Positions 9,430 through 20,093 of a stretch of 64,000 bases of DNA are shown piece by piece (position 1 is the stretch's first letter; each line of letters starts with the position of its first letter). The notes below the pieces were generated by a model, which did not search any database, had not been told where the DNA came from, and saw nothing but the letters and a program-made list of their open reading frames with translations. The stretch is from Pseudomonas viridiflava (GTDB lineage: Bacteria > Pseudomonadota > Gammaproteobacteria > Pseudomonadales > Pseudomonadaceae). The position numbers and the translations under genes were made by a program. Location: the NCBI RefSeq assembly GCF_003702045.1, contig NZ_RBTP01000048.1:186001-250000 (forward strand), written 5' to 3'.

Positions 9430-9719
9430 TGGATTTCGGTCCTTCGATCAATAAGACTTTCGCGTGTTATCGACCGAGGTATCCAAAAATTGAGTGCTGT
9501 CGGTAAGCCCCGCTCAGCAGCCGCGCTGGCCGGACCCTCATAACATCGGTGAACGGGCTGAGCGCACAACGTTCTGCCCTCAGTGACTGAGCAAGCACTG
9601 GACGGCTTCCCCAATCTCAAGGCGACGTCGTAAGTTGGACGTGTTGTCGTCCACCAGAATCCGGTTCGGTCCGATTTTTCGCGTTTTGAGCGCAACAGGA
9701 GCGATAGCTTTTTAGGCGA
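9430..9719. other. Spacer between acnA and aer with a possible ORF remnant
   Basis: No complete gene is supported. On the minus strand a frame without start codon (about 9715-9590) reads NRILVDDNTSNLRRRLEIG before a stop; it looks protein-like but I cannot place it. The aer promoter should lie near 9440-9500. Confidence 0.3.
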
Positions 9720-9746
9720 AAGGCACTTGGGGGTTCCCAAGTGCCC
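9720..9746 (-). terminator. Terminator of acnA
   Basis: GGCACTTGGG and CCCAAGTGCC form a 10-base stem directly after the acnA stop on the minus strand, followed by TTT. Confidence 0.75.
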
Positions 9747-9755
9747 TTGCAGCTG

Positions 9756-12500
9756 TCAGGACGCAATCAACTGCCGCAACACGTAGTGCAAAATGCCGCC
9801 GGATTTGAAGTACTCGACCTCATTGAGCGTATCGATGCGGCACAGCACATCGACCGATTCCTGGCTGCCGTCTTCACGGGTGATGTGCAGTTCAAGCCCC
9901 ATGCCTGGACGGATATCGGCGTCGGTCAGCCCGGTAATCTTCAACGTTTCCTTACCGGTCAGGTTCAGACTTTTGCGGGTTTGTCCGTTTTTGAATTGCA
10001 GCGGCAACACGCCCATGCCGACCAGGTTGGAGCGGTGGATGCGCTCGAAGCTCTCGGCGATCACCGCCTTGACGCCCAGCAGGTTGGTGCCCTTTGCGGC
10101 CCAGTCGCGGCTGGAACCGGTGCCGTATTCCTGCCCGGCAATGATGACCAGTGGCGTGCCTTCCTGCTGATAGCGCATGGCTGCATCGTAGATCGCCAGC
10201 TTCTCGCCTGAGGGAACGTGGACCGTGTTGCCACCTTCCTCACCGCCGAGCATCTCGTTGCGGATCCGGATGTTGGCGAATGTGCCGCGCATCATGACTT
10301 CATGGTTGCCACGGCGTGAGCCGTAGGAGTTGAAATCCTGATAATCGACGCCTTTTTCTTTCAAATAGCGGCCCGCAGGACTGTCAGCCTTGATGTTGCC
10401 TGCAGGGGAGATGTGGTCAGTGGTCACCGAGTCGCCGAGCAGCGCCAGGACACGTGCGTTCTCGACATCCTTGATCTGTGGCAGAGGACCGCCGATGTCC
10501 TCGAAAAACGGCGGATGCTGGATGTAGGTCGAATCGTCCTGCCAGACATACGTCGCCGCTTGCGGCACTTCGATGGACTGCCACTGCTCGTCACCGGCGA
10601 ACACTTCGGCGTATTCCTTATGGAACATGCTGGTGTTGACGCTTTCCACGGCTTCAGCGATTTCCTTCTGGGTCGGCCAAATGTCGCGCAGGTAGACCGG
10701 CTTGCCGTCCGAGCCTTCGCCCAGAGGTTCTGAGCTGATGTCGATGCGCACCGAGCCGGCCAGCGCATAGGCGACGACCAGGGGCGGGGAGGCCAGCCAG
10801 TTGGTCTTGACCAGCGGGTGAACGCGTCCTTCGAAGTTACGGTTGCCGGACAGCACCGACGCGACGGTCAGGTCAGACTGCTGGATGGCTTTCTCGATGG
10901 GCTCAAGCAATGGTCCTGAGTTACCGATGCAGGTGGTGCAGCCGTAGCCCACCAGATCGAAGCCCAACTTATCCAGATATTCGGTCAAACCTGCGGCTTT
11001 GTAATAGTCGGTGACGACTTTGGAGCCTGGGGCCAGTGAGCTTTTAACCCACGGCTTGCGCTGCAGGCCTTTTTCGACGGCTTTCTTGGCGACCAGTCCG
11101 GCCGCCATCATCACGCTCGGGTTGGAGGTGTTGGTGCAGGATGTGATGGCGGCGATGACCACGGCGCCATCCTTTAAACGATGCGTTTCGCCATTGTGCT
11201 CGTAAGAAATCTCGCCGCCGACCTGCGCATCGTTGCCTACCGCAACACCGCCGCCGCCTTCGCTCTCAAGGCGACCTTCTTCAGTCTTGGCAGGCTTGAC
11301 CTGCAAACCGAGGAAGTCGCTGAACGCTTGCGCGACATTGGGTAGAGCCACCCGGTCCTGGGGACGTTTTGGCCCCGCAAGGCTTGCCTCCACAGTGCCC
11401 ATGTCCAGTTCCAGGCTGTCGGTGAACACGGGTTCCTGACCCGCCACTCGCCACAGGCCCTGCGCCTTGCAATAGGCTTCAACCAGTTTCACGGTTTCAT
11501 CCGGACGACCGGAAAGGCGCAGGTAATCCAGCGTCACGTCATCGACCGGGAAGAAGCCACACGTCGCGCCGTATTCCGGCGCCATGTTGGCGATGGTCGC
11601 ACGGTCTGCCAGGGGCAGGTCGGCCAGACCGTCGCCATAGAACTCGACGAATTTGCCCACCACGCCTTTTTTGCGCAGCATCTGGGTCACGGTCAGCACC
11701 AGATCGGTGGCGGTGATGCCTTCCTTCAACTTGCCGTTGAGTTTGAAGCCGATAACTTCCGGAATCAGCATCGAGACGGGCTGGCCCAGCATGGCAGCCT
11801 CCGCTTCGATACCGCCAACCCCCCAGCCCAGCACTCCCAGACCATTGATCATGGTGGTGTGTGAATCGGTGCCCACCAGGGTGTCCGGGAATGCGTACGT
11901 GCGTCCGTCTTCCTCTTTGGTCCAGACCGTGCGGCCCAGGTATTCCAGGTTTACCTGATGGCAAATCCCGGTGCCCGGCGGCACCACGCTGAAATTGTCG
12001 AAGGCGCTCTGGCCCCAGCGCAGAAACGCATAGCGCTCACCGTTGCGCTGCATCTCGATATCGACGTTCTGCTCGAATGCCTGGGAATCGCCGAATTTGT
12101 CGACCATCACCGAGTGGTCGATTACCAGATCCACGGGCGACAGCGGATTGATGCGCTGTGGATCGCCACCGGCCTTGGCCACGGCGGCACGCATCGCTGC
12201 CAGATCGACCACCGCAGGCACACCGGTGAAGTCCTGCATCAGAACCCGGGCGGGGCGGTACTGAATTTCGCGGTCCGAGCGCCGGTCTTTCAGCCAGTCG
12301 GCGATGGCCTTGAGGTCGTCGCCGGTAACGGTCTTGTCGTCTTCCCAGCGCAGCAGGTTTTCCAACAGCACCTTGAGGGACATCGGCAGCTTATCCAGGT
12401 CACCCAATGAACGTGCAGCGTCCGGCAGGCTGAAGTAATGGTAGGTCTTGTTGTCGATGTCGAGTGTTTTCAGGCTTTTCAGGCTATCGAGGGAGGGCAT
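9756..12500 (-). CDS. acnA: Aconitate hydratase A (AcnA/IRP1 type)
   Basis: This TCA-cycle enzyme converts citrate to isocitrate through a [4Fe-4S] cluster. The 914-residue length fits the family. The three cluster cysteines are visible in SCTNTSNPS (one) and [12 protein letters not shown] (two). The substrate-site segments [11 protein letters not shown] and [13 protein letters not shown] are intact, as is the C-terminal swivel domain with [21 protein letters not shown] lies seven bases before the ATG. It is monocistronic: it has its own terminator and is divergent from rlmM. Confidence 0.97.
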   Translation of the reverse strand: MPSLDSLKSLKTLDIDNKTYHYFSLPDAARSLGDLDKLPMSLKVLLENLLRWEDDKTVTGDDLKAIADWLKDRRSDREIQYRPARVLMQDFTGVPAVVDLAAMRAAVAKAGGDPQRINPLSPVDLVIDHSVMVDKFGDSQAFEQNVDIEMQRNGERYAFLRWGQSAFDNFSVVPPGTGICHQVNLEYLGRTVWTKEEDGRTYAFPDTLVGTDSHTTMINGLGVLGWGVGGIEAEAAMLGQPVSMLIPEVIGFKLNGKLKEGITATDLVLTVTQMLRKKGVVGKFVEFYGDGLADLPLADRATIANMAPEYGATCGFFPVDDVTLDYLRLSGRPDETVKLVEAYCKAQGLWRVAGQEPVFTDSLELDMGTVEASLAGPKRPQDRVALPNVAQAFSDFLGLQVKPAKTEEGRLESEGGGGVAVGNDAQVGGEISYEHNGETHRLKDGAVVIAAITSCTNTSNPSVMMAAGLVAKKAVEKGLQRKPWVKSSLAPGSKVVTDYYKAAGLTEYLDKLGFDLVGYGCTTCIGNSGPLLEPIEKAIQQSDLTVASVLSGNRNFEGRVHPLVKTNWLASPPLVVAYALAGSVRIDISSEPLGEGSDGKPVYLRDIWPTQKEIAEAVESVNTSMFHKEYAEVFAGDEQWQSIEVPQAATYVWQDDSTYIQHPPFFEDIGGPLPQIKDVENARVLALLGDSVTTDHISPAGNIKADSPAGRYLKEKGVDYQDFNSYGSRRGNHEVMMRGTFANIRIRNEMLGGEEGGNTVHVPSGEKLAIYDAAMRYQQEGTPLVIIAGQEYGTGSSRDWAAKGTNLLGVKAVIAESFERIHRSNLVGMGVLPLQFKNGQTRKSLNLTGKETLKITGLTDADIRPGMGLELHITREDGSQESVDVLCRIDTLNEVEYFKSGGILHYVLRQLIAS

Positions 12501-12691
12501 GAACGGCTCCTTTTAGAATAATCTGTGAGCGACAAGTGGGCGGGGTCCGGGTGTATCAGGTCATGGACGCCGCGCGTGGCTTCAAGCTTAGTGGACTCCC
12601 GGCCCGCGCCAGTGGTTCCTGATTCCGTTATCATGCGCGGCTTTGAAGTCCGCCGGGTTACGCCCGCGCGTCCGCTGCCCCAGGAGTCACC

Positions 12692-13774
12692 ATGAATACG
12701 CTGTTTATGCATTGCCGGCCCGGTTTCGAAAGCGAGGTTTGCTCGGAGATCGCCGACCATGCTGCGCGCCTGGACGTGGCCGGATACGCCAAGGCGCGAC
12801 CCAATACGGCGTGTGCGGAGTTCATTTGCAGCGAGCCCGACGGGGCCGAACGGTTGATGAGTGGCCAGCGCTTCGATCAACTGATTTTCCCCAGGCAGTG
12901 GGCACGCGGCGTGTTTCTGGACCTGCCGGAAACCGACCGCATCAGCGTCATCCTCGGCCAGATGGTGGACTTCCCGGTCTGCGGCAGTCTGTGGCTGGAA
13001 GTGGTCGACACCAACGATGGCAAGGAGCTGTCGAATTTCTGCAAGAAGTTCGAAGTACCGCTGCGCAAGGCGCTGAGCCAGGCGGGCAAGCTGGTCGATG
13101 ATGCTCGCAAGCCGCGACTGTTGTTGACCTTCAAGAGTGGCCGCGAGGTGTTTCTCGGGCTGGCTGATGCCGGGAACTCGGCAATGTGGCCGATGGGCAT
13201 TCCGCGGTTGAAGTTCCCTCGCGAGGCGCCCAGCCGCTCGACGTTGAAGCTGGAGGAGGCCTGGCATCACTTCATTCCCAAGGATCAGTGGGAAGAGCGC
13301 CTGTCCGGCGACATGACCGGCGTTGATCTGGGCGCGGCGCCCGGTGGCTGGACCTATCAACTGGTGCGGCGCGGCATGCTGGTCACCGCCATCGATAATG
13401 GCCCGATGGCTGAGAGTCTTATGGACACTGGGCTGGTGCAGCACCTGATGGCCGACGGCTTTACCTACAAGCCTCGTCAGCCGGTGGACTGGATGGTCTG
13501 CGACATCGTTGAAAAACCTGCCCGTAATGCTGCATTACTGGAAACCTGGTTGGGCGAAGGGCTTTGCCGCGAAGCGGTGGTCAATCTCAAGCTGCCGATG
13601 AAACAGCGCTACGCTGAAGTGCGCCGTCTGCTGGACCGGATCGAGGAAGGTTTCAAAGAGCGTGGCGTTCGTGTATCGATCGGCTGCAAGCAGCTCTACC
13701 ATGACCGTGAAGAAGTCACCTGCCATTTGCGTAGACTGGACATTGCCAAGACGGCTCGGCCGCGCAAGGGCTGA
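12692..13774 (+). CDS. rlmM: 23S rRNA 2'-O-ribose C2498 methyltransferase
   Basis: RlmM methylates the ribose of C2498 in 23S rRNA before ribosome assembly is complete. The 360-residue product has an N-terminal THUMP-like part and a C-terminal Rossmann methyltransferase with the SAM motif [15 protein letters not shown] at about residues 210-225. [11 protein letters not shown] and [12 protein letters not shown] carry the catalytic Asp and Lys positions of RrmJ-like enzymes. AGGAG precedes the ATG. It is followed at 50 bases by tusA, probably on one transcript. Confidence 0.95.
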   Translation: MNTLFMHCRPGFESEVCSEIADHAARLDVAGYAKARPNTACAEFICSEPDGAERLMSGQRFDQLIFPRQWARGVFLDLPETDRISVILGQMVDFPVCGSLWLEVVDTNDGKELSNFCKKFEVPLRKALSQAGKLVDDARKPRLLLTFKSGREVFLGLADAGNSAMWPMGIPRLKFPREAPSRSTLKLEEAWHHFIPKDQWEERLSGDMTGVDLGAAPGGWTYQLVRRGMLVTAIDNGPMAESLMDTGLVQHLMADGFTYKPRQPVDWMVCDIVEKPARNAALLETWLGEGLCREAVVNLKLPMKQRYAEVRRLLDRIEEGFKERGVRVSIGCKQLYHDREEVTCHLRRLDIAKTARPRKG

Positions 13775-13824
13775 CGCAACATCGTGAATTAGGCGACAAT
13801 GCTCACCCGTTTCTGGAGCCCCTC

Positions 13825-14079
13825 ATGTCTGAATCCATCGAAAGCCTCACCGTTGATGCCGTGCTGGATGCCACCGGACTCTTTTGCCCGGAGCCGGTAA
13901 TGATGTTGCATCAAAAGGTGCGCGACCTGCCGGCTGGCGGCCTGCTCAAGGTGATTGCGACCGACCCGTCCACCACTCGCGACATCCCCAAGTTCTGCGT
14001 TTTTCTCGGCCATGAATTGATCGAACAACAGGCTGGCGACGGCACGTTTCTATACTGGATCCGCAAGAAGCAGGACTGA
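13825..14079 (+). CDS. tusA: Sulfur-carrier protein TusA
   Basis: TusA accepts sulfane sulfur from IscS and passes it on for 2-thiouridine formation in tRNA and other uses. The 84-residue product has the family motif [14 protein letters not shown] near residue 25; its first Cys is the persulfide carrier. GGAG precedes the ATG. It lies between rlmM and pdxB in the same direction. Confidence 0.93.
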   Translation: MSESIESLTVDAVLDATGLFCPEPVMMLHQKVRDLPAGGLLKVIATDPSTTRDIPKFCVFLGHELIEQQAGDGTFLYWIRKKQD

Positions 14080-14149
14080 ACGCTTTGCGCTGCCTCTTTC
14101 CCCTGTTCAGGCTGAGCAGGGGCCAATGTCCGCCTTCAGAGAGACCCTC

Positions 14150-15292
14150 ATGCGCATTGTCGCCGACGAAAATATCCCCCTGCTCGACGCGTTTTTTGCC
14201 CATTTTGGGGAGATACGTCGTCTGCCAGGCCGCTCCATCGATCGTGCTGCCGTCGCTGATGCCGACATCCTGTTGGTGCGCTCTGTCACGCCCGTGACCC
14301 GCGAGCTGCTGGAAGGCAGTTCAGTGCGGTTTGTCGGGACCTGCACCATCGGCACCGATCATCTGGATCTGCCGTACTTTCTGGAAGCGGGCATCCAGTG
14401 GTCCAGCGCACCGGGCTGCAATGCGCGAGGCGTTGTGGACTACGTGTTGGGTAGCCTGCTCACGCTGGCGGAAATCGAAGGCGCCGACCTCACGCAGCGT
14501 ACCTATGGCGTGGTCGGTGCCGGTCAGGTCGGCAGTCGTCTGGTCAAGGTCCTGAAAGGGCTGGGCTGGAAGGTCCTGGTCTGTGACCCTCCGCGCCAGG
14601 CTGCCGAGCACGGTGATTTCGTGACGCTTGAGGACATCGTTCAGCGTTGCGATGTGATCAGTGTGCATACGCCGCTTACCCGAAGCGGGGAGCAGCCGAC
14701 CTGGCACCTGTTTGACGAGTCGCGTCTGCGTCAACTCAAACAGGGGGGCTGGCTGATCAACGCCAGCCGGGGGGCTGTGGTCGACAACGCGGCGCTGCGC
14801 GATGTGCTGCTTGATCGGGAGGATCTGCAGGCCGTGCTCGACGTGTGGGAAGGGGAGCCTCAGGTGAACGTGCCGCTGGCTGACCTCTGTGTGATCGCTA
14901 CGCCGCACATCGCCGGTTACAGCCTGGATGGCAGGCAGCGCGGCACTGCGCAGATTTATCAGGCGTTGTGCGCGTTTCTGGATCAACCGGCGGCCATCCA
15001 GCTTGAGGATCTGTTGCCAAGGCCTTGGCTGGCCCACGTCACGCTGAATGCAGACACTGATCCGGTGTGGGCATTGAACATGCTGTGCCGGGGCGTTTAT
15101 GACCCGCGTCGAGACGACGCCGATTTCAGGCGCAGTCTGGTGGGGGATACGCACAGCCAGCGTCTGGCCTTTGATGCGCTGCGCAAGCATTACCCGCCGC
15201 GCCGGGAAATCGACGGGCTGAAAGTAGGGCTGGACGGCCAGTCGCAAGCATTGACGACGATGATCCGCGCGCTGGGCGCTACGGTGGTCTAA
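14150..15292 (+). CDS. pdxB: Erythronate-4-phosphate dehydrogenase
   Basis: PdxB oxidises 4-phosphoerythronate in the DXP-dependent pyridoxal phosphate pathway. The start at 14150 ([13 protein letters not shown]) gives 380 residues, the usual length in Pseudomonas; an ATG eight codons upstream is possible. The NAD-binding fingerprint [13 protein letters not shown] is at about residue 121. [14 protein letters not shown] is typical of D-2-hydroxyacid dehydrogenases, and ATPHIAGYS holds the catalytic His. The PdxB-specific C-terminal dimerisation region is present ([16 protein letters not shown]). Confidence 0.96.
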   Translation: MRIVADENIPLLDAFFAHFGEIRRLPGRSIDRAAVADADILLVRSVTPVTRELLEGSSVRFVGTCTIGTDHLDLPYFLEAGIQWSSAPGCNARGVVDYVLGSLLTLAEIEGADLTQRTYGVVGAGQVGSRLVKVLKGLGWKVLVCDPPRQAAEHGDFVTLEDIVQRCDVISVHTPLTRSGEQPTWHLFDESRLRQLKQGGWLINASRGAVVDNAALRDVLLDREDLQAVLDVWEGEPQVNVPLADLCVIATPHIAGYSLDGRQRGTAQIYQALCAFLDQPAAIQLEDLLPRPWLAHVTLNADTDPVWALNMLCRGVYDPRRDDADFRRSLVGDTHSQRLAFDALRKHYPPRREIDGLKVGLDGQSQALTTMIRALGATVV

Positions 15293-15336
15293 ACGCTTGG
15301 CGAGTTCAGTGGGGCGGGCGCTGGATCTGCTGGATA

Positions 15337-15363
15337 GAAAAAACCCGACGCTGGGGTCGGGTT
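15337..15363 (-). terminator. Terminator of the small minus-strand gene
   Basis: AACCCGAC and GTCGGGTT form a stem with a T-run on the minus strand, 20 bases past the stop at 15383. It also separates this gene from the convergent pdxB. Confidence 0.85.
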
Positions 15364-15382
15364 CTAAAGCATTCGGTACGGC

Positions 15383-15562
15383 TCAGTTTTGTTTTTCGGG
15401 GCTGACCCACAGCTTGTCACATGCCTGACAAGCGGCTTGCACCATTTCTTCAGTGATCACGACTTCACGCCCATCCTGGTCGAGAATCGCACCGCCAACA
15501 GGCAGGTCCGGGTTCGCTCGAACGACAGTGACTTCATGACTGCTGCGCTCTTGCAGGCTCAT
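15383..15562 (-). CDS. Small PA1571-like protein
   Basis: A 59-codon frame starts at an ATG with AAGGAG seven bases upstream and ends just before a good terminator, which supports it as a gene. The product begins MSLQERSSHEVTVVRA, has the segment GGAILDQDGREVVITE, and ends with two cysteines spaced CQAC. It resembles a small conserved Pseudomonas protein annotated as the PA1571 family, which I recall lies near acnA in P. aeruginosa. Function unknown; the CxxC pair could bind metal, which is inference. Confidence 0.7.
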   Translation of the reverse strand: MSLQERSSHEVTVVRANPDLPVGGAILDQDGREVVITEEMVQAACQACDKLWVSPEKQN

Positions 15563-15852
15563 GGTGTTTCTCCTTCATCAGGTTTGCACGTTAAAATAGC
15601 CGCGCTTGATGACCGCTCTGTGACATCGGTGGCCGCTCAGACGCTGTTTTAGTCCAACAGAAATACTGTAAATCTGCCAGCATTTGCTTAGATCGATCCT
15701 GTATAGGACTGTTGTAAAGCAGACATACCACATGACCCCTTTTCTGCCGCGCAAGTTCAGCGAATTTACAGACAGCCCCCGACGTTTTCGTCGCGTCAGG
15801 GGTGTACGCTGACGGCTCGGTCACTCCAGACGTACAGGTAGGTTCGGTTTTC

Positions 15853-17631
15853 ATGATTTCAGTGTTTTCCCGTCGTCAGCGTCACGCCGTTCGTCTGGCA
15901 ATGGGCTTCATCGCGCCTTATCGATGGCAGGCGTTGGGTGCGCTGCTGGCGCTCATTGTCACCGCAGGCGTCACCTTGTCGATGGGGCAGGGCATCAAGC
16001 TGATGGTCGACCAAGGGTTCATGACCCGGTCACCGGAGTTGCTGGAGCGCTCCATTGGCCTGTTCATGCTGCTCACGATCTGCCTGGCCATCGGTACGTT
16101 CACCCGGTTCTATCTGGTTTCATGGATCGGCGAGCGCGTTGTGGCGGACCTGCGCAAAAGGGTCTTCGATCATCTGATCGAATTGCACCCCGGCTTTTAT
16201 GAGAACAACCGCAGTTCGGAAATCCAGTCGCGACTGACCGCTGACACCACCTTGCTGCAATCGGTGATCGGCTCGTCATTGTCAATGTTCTTGCGCAACG
16301 CGTTGATGGTGATCGGCGGTGTGGTCTTGCTGTTCGTGACCAATCCCAAGCTGACCAGCATTGTGGTCGTTGCCCTGCCATTGATCATTGCGCCCATTCT
16401 GATGTTCGGCAGGCGCGTGCGCAGCCTGTCTCGCGAAAGTCAGGACCGGGTGGCTGATGTCGGCAGCTATGTGGCCGAGGCGTTGGGCCAGATCAAGACG
16501 GTTCAAGCCTACAACCATCAGCAGCAGGATAAGCAGCGTTTTTCCCGTACGGCGGAGCAGGCCTTCGACACGGCTCGCAAGCGGATTTTGCAGCGCTCCT
16601 GGCTGGTCACTGTGGTGATCGTGCTGGTGCTGGGTGCAGTCGCCGTTATGCTGTGGGTGGGCGGGATGGACGTGATCAGCGGCCGTATCTCCAGTGGCGA
16701 ACTGGCCGCCTTCGTGTTTTATGCACTGGTGGTCGGGATGGCCATCGGGACCTTGAGCGAAGTGATCGGTGAGCTACAGCGTGCAGCGGGTGCCGCCGAG
16801 CGGATCAGTGAGTTGCTTCAGGCCAGGAGTGAAATCACGGCGCCGGCCCTCGATACCCAGCGCTTGCCTGCACGGGTGACCGGACGACTGGTATTGGAGA
16901 ACGTCAGCTTTGCCTACCCGTCGCGCCCTGAGCGCAATGCGGTCGATCACCTGTCACTGACCGTCGACGCGGGCGAAACCCTGGCTATCGTGGGGCCGTC
17001 GGGGGCTGGCAAGTCGACGCTCTTTGACCTCCTGCTGCGCTTCTATGATCCTCAGCAGGGCCGTGTGCTGCTGGAGGGCATGCCGATTGCCCAGCTTGAT
17101 CCCGTTGATCTGCGTCGTTGCTTTGCCTTCGTTTCGCAGTCGCCTGCGCTGTTTTTCGGCAGCGTCGAAGACAACATTCGCTATGGAAACGCTGAGGCGA
17201 CCTCGGAGCAGGTTCAGGCGGCGGCGCGCATCGCTCATGCCCATGAGTTCATTCTGGACATGGCCGACGGCTACCAGACTCACCTCGGGGATGGCGGCAC
17301 GGGACTGTCGGGCGGACAGCGCCAGCGTCTGGCTATCGCCCGGGCTTTGTTGGTGGATGCACCCATTTTGCTGCTGGACGAGGCCACCAGTGCGCTGGAC
17401 GCGCAAAGCGAGCATCTTATTCAGGAGGCGCTGCCGAGCTTGATGAAAGGCCGCACTACACTGGTGATCGCTCACAGGCTGGCCACGGTACAGAATGCCG
17501 ATCGGATTGCGGTCATGGACAAAGGCCGCCTGGTGGCTGTCGGAACGCACAAGCAGTTGATCGCCAGTAATCCGCTTTACGCGAGACTGGCAGCGTTGCA
17601 GTTCAATGTGGGAATGGAGGAGGCGGGGTAG
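15853..17631 (+). CDS. ABC exporter half-transporter (MsbA/MDR-like)
   Basis: The product fuses a six-helix exporter domain (residues about 15-310) with an ATPase domain (about 345-580). The ATPase has Walker A GPSGAGKSTLF, the signature LSGGQRQRLAIARAL, Walker B ILLLDEATSALD and the H-loop IAHRLAT. I chose the start at 15853 (MISVFSRRQ), giving 592 residues, close to family length; a start 17 codons upstream is in frame. It would act as a homodimer in the inner membrane. The substrate is unknown: lipid, peptide and drug export are all possible. It stands alone. Confidence 0.88.
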   Translation: MISVFSRRQRHAVRLAMGFIAPYRWQALGALLALIVTAGVTLSMGQGIKLMVDQGFMTRSPELLERSIGLFMLLTICLAIGTFTRFYLVSWIGERVVADLRKRVFDHLIELHPGFYENNRSSEIQSRLTADTTLLQSVIGSSLSMFLRNALMVIGGVVLLFVTNPKLTSIVVVALPLIIAPILMFGRRVRSLSRESQDRVADVGSYVAEALGQIKTVQAYNHQQQDKQRFSRTAEQAFDTARKRILQRSWLVTVVIVLVLGAVAVMLWVGGMDVISGRISSGELAAFVFYALVVGMAIGTLSEVIGELQRAAGAAERISELLQARSEITAPALDTQRLPARVTGRLVLENVSFAYPSRPERNAVDHLSLTVDAGETLAIVGPSGAGKSTLFDLLLRFYDPQQGRVLLEGMPIAQLDPVDLRRCFAFVSQSPALFFGSVEDNIRYGNAEATSEQVQAAARIAHAHEFILDMADGYQTHLGDGGTGLSGGQRQRLAIARALLVDAPILLLDEATSALDAQSEHLIQEALPSLMKGRTTLVIAHRLATVQNADRIAVMDKGRLVAVGTHKQLIASNPLYARLAALQFNVGMEEAG

Positions 17632-17654
17632 GGCTCGCTTTCGTACGCAAGTCA

Positions 17655-17676
17655 GTGGGAGGACAACCCCTCCCAC
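17655..17676. terminator. Hairpin between convergent genes
   Basis: GTGGGAGG and CCTCCCAC form a perfect 8-base stem between the ABC exporter stop and the ppnP stop. There is no T-run, so termination would be weak or Rho-assisted. Confidence 0.5.
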
Positions 17677-17685
17677 CTGAGTCTG

Positions 17686-17967
17686 TCAGCGGTATTCACA
17701 CAGATAGGCGGTATCTACGCTGACCTTGAGCTGGAACTTGCTGTTGGCGGGTACGTTGAACTGGCTACCGGTGGCGAAGGTTTCCCAGTCGGTGCTGTCT
17801 GGAAGTTTTACGCTCAGTTCGCCCGAAATCACGTGCATGATTTCTCGTTGTGCCGTGCCGAATTCGTATTCGCCCGCCGCCATCACGCCGATGGTTGCCT
17901 GACCTTCGGTCTGACTGAACGCGATGGATTTGACGGTGCCGTCGAAGTATTCATTCACTTTGAACAT
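17686..17967 (-). CDS. ppnP: Pyrimidine/purine nucleoside phosphorylase
   Basis: PpnP (formerly YaiE, DUF1255) is a small cupin that splits many nucleosides with phosphate. The 93-residue product has the family length and the segments [20 protein letters not shown] and FNVPANSKF that form the cupin core. AAGGA precedes the ATG. It is a single-gene unit. Confidence 0.93.
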   Translation of the reverse strand: MFKVNEYFDGTVKSIAFSQTEGQATIGVMAAGEYEFGTAQREIMHVISGELSVKLPDSTDWETFATGSQFNVPANSKFQLKVSVDTAYLCEYR

Positions 17968-18109
17968 GGGCGATTCCTTATCAAGGGGGTTAAAAGAGGC
18001 TTGCCAGTATGCCCAACCTGTAAAATCTCGTCACTCATAATGCAGCACTCCCCTTTCCAAGTGATTAATACCAAATGATGGGCTCGCTCTTTTCCCGATG
18101 ACTCTGCAT

Positions 18110-18652
18110 TCAGTTGTGCAAGATCAGTGGAAGCAGTCTGGCCGTGTTGCGGGCATCAACCAGTGCGCGGTGTTGCTGTCCGGTAAACTGCATGCCCGCC
18201 AGTTGCAACGCGTTGTTCAGCCCGACAGGGCGCTGAAGTTGCCGGGCCTGTGCAAAGCGCTGTTTCAGGTTGACATAGGGCATGTCGGACAGTGCGCTGG
18301 TCAATTGATGTTGACGCCATTCTTCTTCGAGCTGCTTGCGGTCGTAATCCCCCCAACTTGCCCAGCCGACGACCCGAGCGCGATGGTGGCTGAGCCAGCG
18401 TTCGAACAACGGCCATACGCTCGAAAACGAGCTGGCGCTGTTGATGTTGCTTTGTGAGATATGGGTCAGCTCACGGCAGAAGTGCGTCAGCAGGGGTCTG
18501 CGAACCGGACGTACGAAGCGTTCGAAATGATCCAGCTCCCGACCGTCCTGATTGACCAGTGTCGCGCCTATTTCAATGACTTCCATTTCCGCGACCGGCC
18601 AACCCCCTTCTTCAGTGGTTGCCTCAAGATCAATCACCAGCCAATGCGGCAT
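18110..18652 (-). CDS. DEDDh 3'-5' exonuclease
   Basis: The start at 18652 (MPHWLVIDLEATT) has GGGAG at the right distance and gives 180 residues. DLEAT is exonuclease motif I (D-x-E); the Asp of motif II is likely in the GWASWGDYD segment; HRALVDARNTARL is motif III with the catalytic His and Asp. This matches the ERI-1/KapD-like group of DnaQ-fold exonucleases. Its substrate is unknown, and RNA trimming is common in the group. It stands alone. Confidence 0.88.
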   Translation of the reverse strand: MPHWLVIDLEATTEEGGWPVAEMEVIEIGATLVNQDGRELDHFERFVRPVRRPLLTHFCRELTHISQSNINSASSFSSVWPLFERWLSHHRARVVGWASWGDYDRKQLEEEWRQHQLTSALSDMPYVNLKQRFAQARQLQRPVGLNNALQLAGMQFTGQQHRALVDARNTARLLPLILHN

Positions 18653-18921
18653 TATCAAGCTCCCTTCAGTGTGCATTGTGTCGAGCGTAGCCATATACGG
18701 TCGGCTGTGCCCGGTTGTCTCGTCAGCCGGTAGTCCCAGGGCGGCGTGGAGGTATTGCCAGCCTTTACATCGACCCTTGAATACGGTGTTGGTGCCTTGC
18801 CTGGATCCGTGAAGTGTCTCTTGAGAACCCGATCACTGAATCGATACTTGTTCGCTGATTCGGGAGTTGTTTAAAACATCGAAACCGCATAGCGTGTGGG
18901 GTTTTAATCGATGTCGTTTTT

Positions 18922-19749
18922 ATGAAGAAACATGCAGTGATGATCGATGTGTTTGCACGCAGGGCTGCTCTGGGGACGTTTCTGGTCATGTCTTTGCTGT
19001 CGGCCTCGCAGGCCGCCGCTGTCCAGATCGTACGCGTCGCCGCCGTGCATTTCCCGCCTTATATGGTGCGTCCCGAGAAAGGCGAAGACGCAGGTCTTCT
19101 GCCGCAGTTGGTCACGGCATTGAATACCGAGCAGCATGACTATCAATTCATCATGGTGCCCACCTCCGTGCCGCGCAGGTTTCGCGATTTTGCCGAAGGG
19201 CGTTTCGATGTGGCGATCTTTGAAAACCCTGATTGGGGCTGGAAGGGTATCGCTCACGAAACCGTAGACATGGGGCTTGAAGATGCCGAGGTTTACGTCG
19301 CTCGCCGGACAGAGGGGCGTCGGCAGGACTATTTCGATGACTTGCATAACAAGCGACTGGCGATTTTCAGCGGGTATCATTACGGGTTCGCCAACTTCAA
19401 CGCCGACCCGAAGTACCTGGCTGAGCATTTCAACATCACTTCCACCTATTCACACGACAGCAACCTGCTGATGGTGATAAGAGGGCGGGCCGACGTCGCG
19501 CCTATCACACGTTCTTATCTGATTGACTTCATGTCTCGGAACAAGGAAGAAGCTTCGCAATTGCTGGTGTCCGAGCGTGTGGACCAGATCTATCGGCAGT
19601 ACGCCCTGATGCGTCCGGAGGGCGCTATCAACGGAGCGCAGTTCAGTCGGTTGCTGCAAAAGCTGCGTGAGGGCGGGGCGCTGGATACGATCTTCCAGCC
19701 TTTGAACATCAAGGTAGTGCCGCTTCAGGCTGAAGCGGCGATCCAATAG
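18922..19749 (+). CDS. Periplasmic solute-binding protein, family 3
   Basis: The 275-residue product has a signal peptide ending ...SASQAAA near residue 33. A type-II periplasmic binding fold follows (VRVAAVHFPPYMV, GLLPQLVTAL, RFDVAIFENPDWGW), as in polar amino-acid binding proteins. No permease or ATPase gene is adjacent, so it may serve a distant transporter or act as a sensor input. The ribosome site is weak. An in-frame ATG six codons downstream is a possible alternative start. Confidence 0.82.
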   Translation: MKKHAVMIDVFARRAALGTFLVMSLLSASQAAAVQIVRVAAVHFPPYMVRPEKGEDAGLLPQLVTALNTEQHDYQFIMVPTSVPRRFRDFAEGRFDVAIFENPDWGWKGIAHETVDMGLEDAEVYVARRTEGRRQDYFDDLHNKRLAIFSGYHYGFANFNADPKYLAEHFNITSTYSHDSNLLMVIRGRADVAPITRSYLIDFMSRNKEEASQLLVSERVDQIYRQYALMRPEGAINGAQFSRLLQKLREGGALDTIFQPLNIKVVPLQAEAAIQ

Positions 19750-19800
19750 CGGCATTCAAGAACGCGGGCGAGAGGCTTGATCGCCATCGCCCCGGTGATG

Positions 19801-19968
19801 TCAGCGATCCTTGGCTTCCTTCGCGTCCATTTCTGCATTGCGTTCATGAACGCGCTTGAGTTGATCTTCGGTCAGCGGCACCTTTTTTGCTGTATCGCGC
19901 AGCATCATCAGGCCACCCGCGATTGAACCGATTGCAACCAACAGGATTAACCAGGCATACCAGGGCAT
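19801..19968 (-). CDS. Small DUF2897-type membrane protein
   Basis: A 55-codon frame begins at an ATG preceded by AAGGAG. Residues about 4-24 (WLILLVAIGSIAGGLMML) form one membrane helix. A charged, helical tail follows (LKRVHERNAEMDAKEAKDR). The layout matches the DUF2897 family of Pseudomonas and relatives. Function unknown. Confidence 0.75.
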   Translation of the reverse strand: MPWYAWLILLVAIGSIAGGLMMLRDTAKKVPLTEDQLKRVHERNAEMDAKEAKDR

Positions 19969-20093
19969 AACGCACTCCTTCTTGTGATACCGGTTTGAGC
20001 AGCGGCGCGGCCCAATGGTTCAAGTGTAGGCGTCATGCAAACGCCGCGTGCGACCGAATCGCATGCGGCGCTGGACAGCGCGATGTGGTCCTG

